64,000 nt of DNA from Lycocorax pyrrhopterus obiensis. Its lineage: Eukaryota; Chordata; Aves; Passeriformes; Paradisaeidae. The notes under the pieces were generated by a model. That model ran no database searches and was not told the DNA's origin. It saw only the letters and a list, made by a program, of their open reading frames with translations. Made by a program: the position numbers and the translations under genes. The stretch lies in assembly GCA_014706295.1 (NCBI GenBank), contig JACSVZ010000001.1, forward strand, positions 82,396,237-82,460,236, in the 5' to 3' direction. Of this stretch, positions 1 through 11,173 are shown one piece after another. Position 1 is the stretch's first letter. Every line of letters begins with the position of its first letter.

Positions 1-2295
1 ACAAGACAAATCTTAGGAGAAACAACATGCTTTAAAATGTCTGTCTCAAATTTTAATTGTACCTTTGAATCAAAATACTTTAAAAAAGTACTGTATCTTT
101 TGAGGTAGTTAGAAATCAAGACCTTAGTTTTGTTTTTAGTTCATCAGTAAAGGTATGTGGCTGAAAGCAGGACAGTTGTAAAGATGAGATTTTTTTTTTT
201 AATCCAAGTAGCAACACACGCAGTAATGTTGCTTTTTCTTTCTGCTGGGAATAGTTCCTTAATTTTGGCTTGCAGCTGAAATTAAAATGTTTTCCTATAA
301 AAGTAACACAAAATGCACACCATTATTTATTGTGCCTAATCCTATATATGTAAACAAGAGGTCTTGTGGACTGTTAAAATGATGGATGCTCATGTACCAT
401 ACCAGGCAGACCTGGAATAGTGCCAAGAGAAACACAGGATGTCATAAAGGCATTCTGAAGTGAAATACAGATTTCTAAGAATCTTGCTGTTCTCCCATGG
501 GTTTAATTTGACTTGAGCTCAGACTTCTGTCTCTAACAGTACTTGAAGTCCTACTTCATGCTTAAAGTAGTAGGAAATATATTACCAAAGAAACCATCCC
601 TGAACACCAAGAAAGTAACACCGGTGATACAAATACATATATATGTATATATACACACATATATATAAAATTTGTTTTGGTGCTTCTCTACCTTCTTTTC
701 AGGATCCTTTTTCCTTGATCACTTAGTTCGAGCATGGTTGCTTATTCCCTTGGGCCTTTTTTTGAAAATTCCAGCTCTATGTTTTGCTGAATAGATTGTA
801 TTAACCTCTAATAATGCCTTTTTTTTTCCCTTTTTTTTTTAAATTGAAAATGTCAGGTACTGCAAAGTGATAGGGTACAAGCTTATAAAATGTGTGCCTG
901 CTCTGAAAATTGAACAGATGTTCCCTGATGTGTACTGAACCAACAAGTGAGGCACTTATTAGTATGACACTGAGAACATCAGTGGATGAAAAATTCTAGA
1001 TAGCTGTAGCTGCTAGCATGCCATCTGTGTTTGTGTGTGCAGAACTCTGAACTTGGACAGCAAAATTAGTAGTGCTTAAATGCCAGAATAAAGTTCTTAT
1101 TTAACAAGTTCAAATGTGTCTATCCATATGGATATATAAATATCCTAAATATGTTAAAAAAATGTGGAAAACATATTTTCTCTTAATTTGCATCCTCACA
1201 TGCAATAGGTTTTCATAATGTAAAACCCATTTTAAAGAACTATATGGAAAATGGAATTCCTTGGGAAAACAGAATTTCTGTTTTTAAATAAGTCATATTC
1301 TGCCCTAGTACCCTAAACCCTAAAAGGAGAGAAATGTGGATGAATGGACCATCTGCTGTGACTGCTGCAGACTTTGGGCTCCTGTAACTGCTTGTTACAC
1401 TCTTCCAAACTGTGTTCTGCTGGTGGTTGAGTCACCTTGGCCGTAAGTGGAGGGAGAAAGCTCCTTTAAACATGGTCTTAAATTTTGCTTTTGCTTTTTA
1501 TTCATTCCTCCTGCTCTTCTATTGTTCATACTTTCAGCACAAAACTAAAGATACTTCAGGTGTTCTATAATGACTCTCCTTATCAGTGGCAATAAAACCA
1601 CTTCTAAAACTGACCTGTTTAAAAAAGCAAGCAAGCAAATTAAAGAACCCATTGAAACCCCACCAGCTTTGGTCAGGCAGGAAGGTATAGATTTTACAGT
1701 AACAGCATGGTTTCTGTGGCCTGGGATCCTTTTCAAAATAAAAAGATAAACCTTCAGCTGGTGTTGACTGCCATAAACTATCTGTTTAACTGCAGCAATT
1801 CTTAGCAGTTTTTATAACCATATGTCTGCATCTATCCTGAAGCTGCAAGATCTGTATCACCACTGAATTTGTGTGTTTTGAGCAGTTGCTCACAACAGGC
1901 TTCAACATACCAGGAAAATGGTGATCCTGGTATTTCATGCAATGGCATCTTGACATGCATAGTGGTAGCAGACACTTCGATGGAATATTGTCTTGGCTGT
2001 AACTTTTATTAGTAAGTGTGGAGAGAAGGCGAGGCCAGCTGTAGTGTACTAAACCAATCATGATACTTTCCCAAAAGCAAGATTTGTCAAGTAGGCAAAG
2101 TGATTTTTGATCACAGGCTTTCACTTGTCTAATACTATGACACTAAATTGCAAACTGGTATGAACAGGAATACTTGGTGTTGAATTTATCCTTTTTTCTT
2201 GTTTTCAGAAGTTGTGCTGTATTTACCAAATTGATTAGGCTGATACAGTCTAGCTATATTTTTATAAATAAGTGTTTAAGAGCTGTAGGGTTTCT
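1..2295. other. Left flank, no gene visible; possibly 3' UTR of a convergent gene
   Basis: AT-rich with long T runs, a TA-rich tract (about 636-668) and an aataaa near 1087. No coding similarity is visible. In mammals CHORDC1 lies tail-to-tail with NAALAD2, so a plus-strand 3' UTR is plausible here, by inference only. Confidence 0.3.
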
Positions 2296-2585
2296 GTAGG
2301 GGTCTACATCCCAGGTAACAAGTAATAGGATGAGAGGAAATGGCCTCAAGTTGTGCCAGGGGAGGTTTAGATAGGATGTTAGGAAAAATGCTTTTCATGG
2401 AAAGGGTTGTCAGGCATTAGAGCAGGCTGCCCAGGGAAGCAGTGCAGTCTGCACATCCCTGGATGTGTTCAAAAAACATGGATATAGCACTTAAGGACAT
2501 GGTTTAATGAACATGATGGTCGTGCTACCTTGGTGGTTGTGATCTTAGAGGTTTTTCCAGTCTTAACAAATCTGTGATCTTGTAT
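2296..2585 (+). mobile_element. CR1 LINE fragment, plus orientation
   Basis: Diverged CR1 3' region. It contains the aggatgagaggaaatgg segment, then ggctgcccagggaagc and tgcacatccctggatgtgtt, in the usual CR1 order. Confidence 0.85.
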
Positions 2586-5500
2586 CTATAACAACATTTC
2601 TTGGAGGAATTGGAATTTATATTAAATGTTAATACACTTTTAAGCACAGGGCTGTTCAGCTACTCTGATTCGTAGGTCATACATGGCACTGATACAACCT
2701 GACAAAAAAATCTTCCATTGGATGGTATTCTGGATCATGTACATTATCAAGTCACCATTTCAGTAGTGTAGGAATTAGTTTTACTAGGAATTTTGCCTTG
2801 GGGAAAAAAAAAAATTACCCATTCTATATAATGATGCATTTTTGGCTTGCATTCTCTAAACATGGCATGAGCATTGATTAAATAGTGTACCTGTTAATCA
2901 TTGTTCTTTCCCAATTTGCTACAATTTTTTTTTTTTACCTCTGTTCAGGAAGGAGATCCTTTTTAAAGTAATGAGTTATGTGTCTGGAACACTGTTTTAG
3001 AGTGGTAATAATTTTGCCGTTATAAGAGTCTTGAATTACAGTTGAAGAGGAGATGACTTTTCGCATGGCTGTTTGATTCTGCACATTCGTAAAACTTACA
3101 CGCAGAAATTAATCTCATGTCTTCATGCTCTAGTTTTTTTCTAAGTGTGTTCAATAAAATTCTTATTACATGCTGGTTGCATTTGGGGTTGGTTTTTGAC
3201 TTCTTTTGTTATGGGTGAGAACTTCCCTGCCAGTTTGCGGCATGGTTGTTGAAATAAAATGTAAGTGGACATTTTCCACATGCGAGTTTATGTAGGAGGG
3301 AAACTGCATTGCCAAGGGGTTTTTCCCCATGTGTATGTCCTTTCTTTGCCTGTTGCTTTCTAATGCTACAGCCCAGTCAGGATATGTGAGTTTTGCAGAA
3401 ATCTGAGTGTGGTTACTGAGATGTGGGCCTTTCTCATTCACAGAAATAGTTCAGTCCAAGAATTTTGAGCTGTCACAAACGTACTGGAAGTGGAATAATT
3501 CCAGATACAGCAGCTGTTTCTAAAGTTGATGAAGATACTGTTGCTCAGATAAAAAAAAAAAGTACTTTTCAAAATCTCTGGCATTCACTCAGTGTATAAA
3601 AGGGTTCACCTTTTGAAGCCTGTTGTCTTCTACAGTAATAAAGACTCGGTGTTTTCCCAAAGTTTGGGTGGATGTTTTAACCAGAGGTAACCAAGGTACT
3701 GTCACAGACATTACCAACTAATCCACAGGTTACTGTGTCAAATGAGTGTTAAGCAAAAAAGGAAGCATCCTTTTGAATAGAATATTTTTGTTACCTACTG
3801 GAAACAAGTATTTGAAAAATTAGTTCCTTGTTAAATTTTAATGAAAGCTGCATTGCAACAAAATTCATTTAAAGCTACCTGGAGGCAGAGCTGTTACCTT
3901 ACAAGGATCTATTAAATACTTTTAGTGCAGAAACCTTGTTCTCTGAAATGTGATTTAAACCTATGATAAATATTGATACTGCAATATTATTGCTGAATTC
4001 CATGCTTGGGAGAAAACTAACCTAATGTGCTTCTAGCCCAGTGTGCTTAACCTGATTTGTTCCTCCTTAATTGGAAATCAGGCTTGTGTATATGGAGGCA
4101 GAGTTGTGCTTCTATACCCCAAGGGACTTAATTTTAGAGGTTTTTTTAAGGGAATGCCTTGTAATCAGTTTATATCATTATGTGCACAAACAACCCAAAT
4201 TTTAAGTGTTCTGCCCATAGTGAAAGCAGTTAACATTTGGAGTGTCTACTCACGAGCAAAACCTACAATAAAGAAGTAGTTTTAAGTTCTTTAACTGCAT
4301 CTTTGTGAACTGGAAGCTTGTCAGCTCTTCTGTTACCAGTTTTACTTCACTGGATTAGTAACTTAACTGGGATGCTTGTGCTTTCCAAGAGCAATTAACA
4401 ACTGTAAAGAAGAGAAGGCTGGTAAAATGAATGGAGGATATTGAAATGTAGTTCAAAATAAGCTTTTAAGAGAAATATTTTCACATGTTAATAGAAAAAT
4501 TATATAATTGAGAGAAAACATGCTAAGGATAATACAAAGCAACAACTCCCAATTACTAAACTTGACAGTGTTTCGTAGTTTTCTCACATACCTTTGTAAG
4601 AGTTCATCTCCTTGCTGTGTGAGCATCGTGGCATTGGTCAGCACTTCTTTTGCTGTTATTTTTCCTCAACATTTTACTTTACAACACAGCCAATTAAATT
4701 TGTTGCATTTATTATGAAACAGTTGTATTGGCACACATTGCCTGAAGACTTGGGTATGGTTGGGACTTGTACAATGGAAAGTGGCCACAAACTTCAGTGT
4801 GGTTGAGTGGCAATACCCAAATGCTGAGTGGATAATTCTTAAGCTAAACCATGTGTAATTTTAATGAGTTTTTGTATTTCACAGTTGTGTTATATAATGC
4901 ACATATGTTTTACCTTAAACTGTCCCATAAGGGTACTTAAATAAGCATAACTGTTCAGGAGTATATTGCAACCTGCAGCGTTGTACGTCCTCCCTTTTCC
5001 TCCATGCATTGCAGGTGTTCTTCACTGAAGTTGTAAGTATACTTTTGTGCAGACTGAGCAGTAGCTGTGGGAGAGCTGATAGATTTTGCCAGCTTCTCCA
5101 TATTCTGGTAATTGTGTTGTCTACAAAACAGAGTGTAATGCTGCCTGAGAGGCAAGTGCCAAGTCCTGAAGTTGCACTCTGAATCCTACATAAATAGCTC
5201 GTCCTCAGGCAGGTTATTTTTTATCAGACTTCAAATGACAAGAATGATACTTGGAAAACCAAATCCAGTCACGCTGAATTAGGTGGGCAGGGGTGGTTTG
5301 AAAATACAGAAAGAAAAGCTGGGTTCATTTCACCCACTTCTCAGGTTTACCAGGATTGAACCCTAAGTGTGTATATGACTATGGATAAGTAGCTGTCCTT
5401 AATGATTGTTCTTTAAAAAACTTGGGACCTCCCCCAAGTAGTCCCCGCGTTCCGATCTCTGCTGACAGTTCAATGAACACAGGATTCCCGTGGCTGGCAG

Positions 5501-7309
5501 CATGGCAGAAGCTTCATTCGAGCTCTGCAGGGTCCCCAAACCTGCCAGGCTTGCTTTGTCTGAACATCTTTTAACCTGCCTGCAGCTTTGTTCTGGCTTG
5601 TTTGGCTGTTAAATTTTTCTCATGGCCAGGTGGCTATTGTCTTACTTGGTTTACCTTGTTTCTCCTTCTATAGTTGCTTGGTGTAGACATAGTTTTATAT
5701 AACTACTAAAACTAAAGCAGGTTTACTGTGTAGAGCAACATACTTCTGATTCCAGTGCCATGTCACAGAGGGATATAAGCAGGGGCCTTGAAAACTGGGG
5801 CATGGGATGTGGTGTAGAGGATCACAGATGTGGGATGATTGGAGAAGGGGTGCTTCTGGATAGTGGAGATCCCAGGAAGATAAACAGCTCCTAAATATAA
5901 CTTCTTTGTTATTGAAAGGTTTGTAGTATCCTTTGTTTCTTTTTCTTTTATAATAGAGACTCATCATTCTTTGATCACACAGTTAAGATTTCAAGCATAC
6001 CAACAATGAACACTACAAAGTGTGTTTCTTTCTGCCTGTAATAAGACTGGCAGGATGTTTGTGTTTGACTCCTCTGCCATGGCAGTGGGCGACACTGCCA
6101 CTACTGTCAGTGCCCACACACCTGCAAGGGTAGTGCCAGGGTAATTTGGTGTGTGCTGCAGGCTGAAGAGAGCTTTAGCGCAGGCAGGAGGCGTCCAGTC
6201 ATGCAGGCTCTGGCAGAGAGTATGGAAATTATGGCTTGGGAGAGAGCTGAGGAAACAAAAGCAGTGCTTCAGTGGGGGGGTGTTGGTTCCAGAAATATCT
6301 GATAGGATGAGCTACCTCAGAGAGATCGAAATCTTTCAGTGCTCAGTGTTCACAGCTGACCATGTTTCCTCTGCCTGAATTCCTGCTTCTTATGGGTTAC
6401 ATAAGGGTGCGTTGTCACAACAGTCGCTGTGTCCAGCAACTGTGACTTGGGTTTCCTTCTAAAAGTACAGCCAAGTTTGGAAGTAATGTGTATGGCAGCA
6501 TCAGGAATACGTCAGCTGCACTGTCAGCAAGCTAGCAAAGCACATCTGGGTAAGGTGCCATGTAAACTTAGCAAGTCTATTCTTATCTGATACCCTCCTG
6601 TGAAATGCTTTTCTATTATTGCCTCTCCTGTCCTTTCCCTTACTGAAAGGTTGGCATGTGTTTGGAGTTCATTTGTACCAGGTCCAGCCCTTCCGCATTA
6701 AGTGCCTAACAAACCACTCTTACTCCTCCTCCTCCTCCTCTTCCTCCTCCTAGATTCTTTGAGATTCCCAAGCTGAAGAAGATGTTTAAGGGTGCAGGAT
6801 CCATCAGGAGAACTGTGTTGATGCTGACAGGGGCATCCTTGACTTCATAGATTCTAACTGGCACAAGTCTCAGTGGTGTAATGGGAACAATCTTCTTCTA
6901 CCTTAACAAAGACAGCTCGCTAAATTCAGCTCCTACTGGTTTCTCTTAGGGACACTTTCTCTGAGCAGGTGCTGTTCAGTGAGGAACAGAGCACTTTGGT
7001 TCTGCTCAGAACAGCAGAAGCAAGATTTCTGTATTCCATTTAGTAAGTGTTGTCTTCTCTGCTTTGCCATAGAGAAGTTCATGACATTCACCATCATTCA
7101 GCTTTTGCAATAGCACTGTTAACTGTACATGGAAATCCCATGAATGAAACTAGAGGAAAAACACAGGTCATGCTGAGTATGTCCAGTTCCTACCAGCTGC
7201 AGAAAGAGGTCCCCCAGATGAGTTTGACACAGTGTCACCAGGAGATTCCAGCACCCAGTGTTACAGATTTCTTTCCAAAGGAAAACCAAAGGTATTTCAA
7301 CCATAAGAG
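2586..7309. other. Left flank between CR1 copies, no gene visible
   Basis: Short ORFs only. Canonical AATAAA hexamers on the plus strand occur near 3152, 3255, 3637 and 4266. A GC-richer stretch at about 5430-5640 has no recognisable content. Confidence 0.4.
6722..6752. repeat. (TCC)n triplet microsatellite, left flank
   Basis: About 30 bp of TCC with one TTCC interruption, in gene-free sequence. Confidence 0.85.
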
Positions 7310-7570
7310 AATCTTAATCATGGTTTGGGTTGGAAGGGGCCTTTAAAGCCCATCTAGTCCAACCCCATTGCCATCCTCAACTAGATCAGGTTACTCAGAA
7401 CCCTCACCCTGAATGTTTGCAGGGATGGGGCATCTACCCTCGATCTGGGCAACTTGTTCCAGTGTTTCCCCACCTGCATTGTAAAAATCTTACTTGTATC
7501 TAATCTAAATTGACCCTTCTCCAGTTTAAAACTGTTACCTCTTGTACTAATGCAACAGGTCCTGCCAAAA
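7310..7570 (-). mobile_element. CR1 LINE fragment, minus orientation
   Basis: Starts with tggtttgggttggaaggggc, the inverted CR1 tail, and continues through the gggatggggcat and ccagtgtttccccacc segments. CR1-derived sequence may extend to about 7740 in degraded form. Confidence 0.85.
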
Positions 7571-8831
7571 AAGTTTGTCTCCAGGCTGAAATAAACTTCC
7601 AGGCACTGTCCCTTTGGAACTGATTTTCTAAAGAGAGTATTGACAACCCAAATATCCAAGTGATATTTGGTTCATCCAAGTTTAATTTTGCCAGATCGCA
7701 GCTGCAGTCTAGGCTGAAGGGTCGGTTTCTCCCAGCTGTAGGATTCACTGATCGCTTCAGCCAGGCTGAGTGAAGGAGCTGTGCAAATGGAATTGGGGAA
7801 GGAGCGAGTAGGTGATCCAGTGTTATCCATTTGTAAAGAGAGTGTGAAAAATTCCCTTCTCACACTTTGAAATTATGGGCAGGCAGAGCTACGCTTTGGA
7901 CTGGGGGACAGCAGCAGAGGCTTATTTGCTTATCTGTAGAACACAAGATCCTACTCATTGAGGAAGGAAAGGCAATTGGAGCTCTAAGTAACTGATCCTT
8001 TCAATACCAAGAATAAGGGATTTTGTGGAAATCAGTTAGTATAAGCCGTTTATAAGTGGTTTGGTTTCCTTATTTATAAGAGTTTGGCTATCACTCTCCC
8101 TCAGTAGAAATGAACTGACAGGAATGGAAATAGATTTAATCTATTTTGTATACTTCTCAGGATGTAGCTGGTCATGATGAATCTCACATTCGCACAGTTA
8201 TCAATTAAGTTGACAAGAGGAACAAAGCGATCAATGCCAGCTGTGCACTCAGCCTGTTGTGAGCTGTAATTTATTCTTACAGCTCCAAACTGCACAGGGA
8301 AACAAGGAGAGATCGTATGTTCTTTTGCAGCAGCAAGGTAATAGTACAGAACCTCAAAGGCTAGCTACGACTGAAAGAGTATGTTTACTGGTGAAACATT
8401 TGTTCACTGGTTTATACATTTCTGTGAATGAAGGAGGAAGCAAGTTTCATCAAATATTTCCTTTCTAGTGGAAACTCCTTGTTTGCCTTATACTCTTACA
8501 GTGCTACAGCAGCAACAACAGACAGATCCAAGGTTGGCTGCTGCTCATAAGGAAGAAGCACTAATTATTTTTTTCCACCATCTAGATATCCTAACCCTCC
8601 CTTGGGGGCACATTCAGTACTGCCCATTGCAGTTAATGTAGTTATGATGGAGCAGGAAGGGCACACGGTTCGGAGAAAGGGAAGAAAAAAACAGTGCAGT
8701 TATGTACCAGTCACATCATTGCAAGATACCCTTAAGCAATAACTTCAGCTACAGATGTGGAGATGACCTTATTAACTGTGAGTGTCCCCAGTTAGGTAAA
8801 AGTAAAGAGAACCACGAAAATGTAGTCACTG

Positions 8832-9400
8832 CTCATAGGCTCATAGAATGGTTTGGGTTGGAAGGGACCCTAAAGATCCTCTACTTCCAACACCTCTGCC
8901 ATGGGCAGGGACACCTTCCACCAGGTTGCTCAAAGCCCCATCCAGCCTGGCCTTGAACATTCCCAGGGACGGGGCATCCACAGCTTCTCTGGGCAACCTG
9001 TGCCAGTGCCTCACCACCTTCACAGTAAAGAATTTCTTCTACTCTAAACCCACCCTCTTCCAGTTTGAAGCCATTCCCCCTTGTCCTATCACTACAGGTC
9101 CCTGTAAACAGTCCCTCTCCAGCCTTCTTTAGATACTGGAAGGCTGTAAACAAAGTCTCTCCAGAGCTTTTCCTAGGCTGAACAATCCCAGCTGTCTCAG
9201 TCTTGTCCTCATGGGAGAGATACTCCAGCGCTCTGATCATCTTCATGGCCTCCTCTGGACTTGCTCCAACAGGCCCACATCCCTGTTATGTTGGGGCCTC
9301 AGAGGTGGAAGCAGCACTCCATGTGGAGCCTCACCAGAGCAGAGAGAGAGAATCACCTGTTCTGTGCCCCAGCATCAACTACTCCTGTCTCTTATGTGTG
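8832..9400 (-). mobile_element. CR1 LINE fragment, minus orientation, best-preserved copy
   Basis: Begins with the inverted tail tcatagaatggtttgggttg. It continues with the canonical ggcatccacagcttctctgg, cagtaaagaatttcttc and ctccagagcttttcctaggc segments. It gives rise to several spurious ORFs. Confidence 0.92.
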
Positions 9401-10419
9401 GGCTGGCAAGGTAAGTTTGGCACTCCATCTCAACAATAGAGGTAAAGCATGGACTGTGGAAGTGCAAATTCCTCCTCATGTGGGTAAGGCTTGACTTGTG
9501 AAAAGCAACTGAACAGTAAATTATGAGGACAACCTCCACAAGTACACAATTCTTCATCTTTCATGAAGGCTTATTGGAGGGGATGCCAGTGAAAGCCTCT
9601 CTTCTTGGTGGCATATATCCCCCAAAACAACCTCCCACGAGAAGTAATTTCTGGTTCCCTTGTTTGAATTCAAGGCATCTGAGATGAGAACAACTCCTCT
9701 GTCCTGCTTCTCTAATTCTGTCCTTTTTAGTACCACATCTGTTCTATTCCCCATAAAACAAAGAGGATTTTATTCCCACAACCTGGTGCAATTTATGGTT
9801 GTGAGAAAAACTGTAGTATATTTTGCATAAGAGAAGAAATTGGTTAGTGTCAGTTCCCACAAGCTGGAATGTGATTCAGTAAAATTCTAGCAATTTTATT
9901 CATTTTAAATCATGTAAATGAGAATTACGTCTAAAGGGCAAATGAAGCAAGAATTTTTTTTCTTTTTATACAAATTAAACAGTTTTGTACAACTGGCCTT
10001 CTCATGCATTTCAGTTCCTTTTTGAATGCAAAATCAGCTCCTGCTGGGAAACATTCTTCAGGTCTTAGTTGAAGACAGAATTATCTTAAGCCCCATGCCA
10101 GTAGTAACGATGTCCTCCAGCTCCTTCAGATGGAAAAAATATGAAAGAGGTCGCCCAGACAAAAATAGGAACAAAAGCTGCCATGGGTTTGGAACTAGAG
10201 AAAGTGCCAAAAAGAGCAGGGACGTCAGCTTTTGGTTACCCCCCAAAATCTTTATTTTCCAAAGTGCAGATAAAGGAGGGAGATGCATAGTGACTTTCAG
10301 AGGGATGGACACGCACTCCACTGAGAACATGCTTCTGCATTTCTGCACATACACAGCTGTTTTCCCTGATTATCAAGAATGGCTAGTACTGTTTTGGGAA
10401 TCAGTAGGAGGGTCACTTT

Positions 10420-10425
10420 TTTATT
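10420..10425 (-). terminator. Candidate NAALAD2 polyadenylation signal
   Basis: AATAAA on the minus strand, about 560 nt after the stop codon. A second AATAAA is at 10251-10256. Neither can be confirmed without transcript ends. Confidence 0.25.
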
Positions 10426-10835
10426 TTTTTAAGGAAAAGAAAGCAAATCAGTGTAAAGAGCATTCACCAGTCCTGCAGAATAGATTCTGAAATGCAGAGA
10501 TGCTTTTGGTGTCTAATATTATAAAGGTAATTATCAGAACAAGACAAAATGGCAGGCCAAGTGTTACATTTTTTCTGTCAAAATGTGTGCTGTTGAACAC
10601 TGCTATGGACAAAATTTGCAGGCAGCTTGGCAAATAATGGTTTTTGTAACTGTACATCCAAAACATTGGGTCCTCAAAGTTGGCAGATCTCTCAGAAAAT
10701 TTTAACCAGAAACTGATTGTTCCTGCTTTCCTCGCTTCACACTTCTCCCCACACCCAGATTTGCTTCCATCCAGGGCTGTTCATAAAGCTACAGTCCTGT
10801 CAGTACCAGAGAGGCAGCAATTCCTAGCTCAGTTC

Positions 10836-10952
10836 TCTGACACGCAGAGCTCTGCTCACCTGCCATGCAGTTTGGGAGGCTGGAGGCTCAGGTGGGGCAG
10901 GCACTTGGGGAGACTGGGCCACTGCAGTAGCCTGAGAACTCTGCGTGCCAGA
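10836..10952. repeat. Inverted repeat just downstream of the NAALAD2 stop
   Basis: Arms 10836-10853 and 10935-10952 are reverse complements at 16 of 18 positions, around a GC-rich 81-base loop. The pair begins about 32 nt after the stop codon, so it is probably in the 3' UTR and could fold into a hairpin. Confidence 0.55.
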
Positions 10953-10983
10953 CTCTACTGTGGGAGTTTTCAAAGCCATCATC

Positions 10984-11173
10984 TTATGCTACTTCCTTCA
11001 GTGTTCCTGCTGCTGCCTGCACAGTGAAGGCTGCAATGGAAATCTGCCTCTTCACTTCTTCCCAGGCTTCATGCTGATCCGCTTTGCTTTCAATATCAAA
11101 CATGGCATCATAGATTCCTGGGAAGGATTCTCCTGCATATTTGTTGTGGCTGCTTGGAGCAAAGATGACATGT
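10984..11173 (-). CDS. NAALAD2: NAALAD2 exon 19 (last coding exon, converted tract)
   Basis: 190 nt, residues 680-742 and TAA. Carries [18 protein letters not shown]. Lys691 and Tyr692 correspond to the S1' glutamate-binding Lys699 and Tyr700 of GCPII. Ends [10 protein letters not shown]. The exon differs from FOLH1 exon 19 at only 8 positions, 7 of them silent, far closer than any other exon pair. The similarity stops at the stop codon and about 11 bases into the intron. Confidence 0.95.

Larger units (their letters stand above)
9401..10983. other. NAALAD2 3' flank
   Basis: Probably holds the NAALAD2 3' UTR, with candidate poly(A) signals at 10420 and 10251 and the inverted repeat at 10836-10952. 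The 154-codon plus-strand ORF at 10026-10490 has no recognisable similarity. Confidence 0.4.

Noticed and set aside
8841..9494. Cluster of overlapping ORFs of 60-121 codons
   Set aside because: All fall within or at the edge of the inverted CR1 fragment.
10026..10490. 154-codon plus-strand ORF downstream of NAALAD2
   Set aside because: No recognisable similarity and no splice or start context of note. Probably chance.
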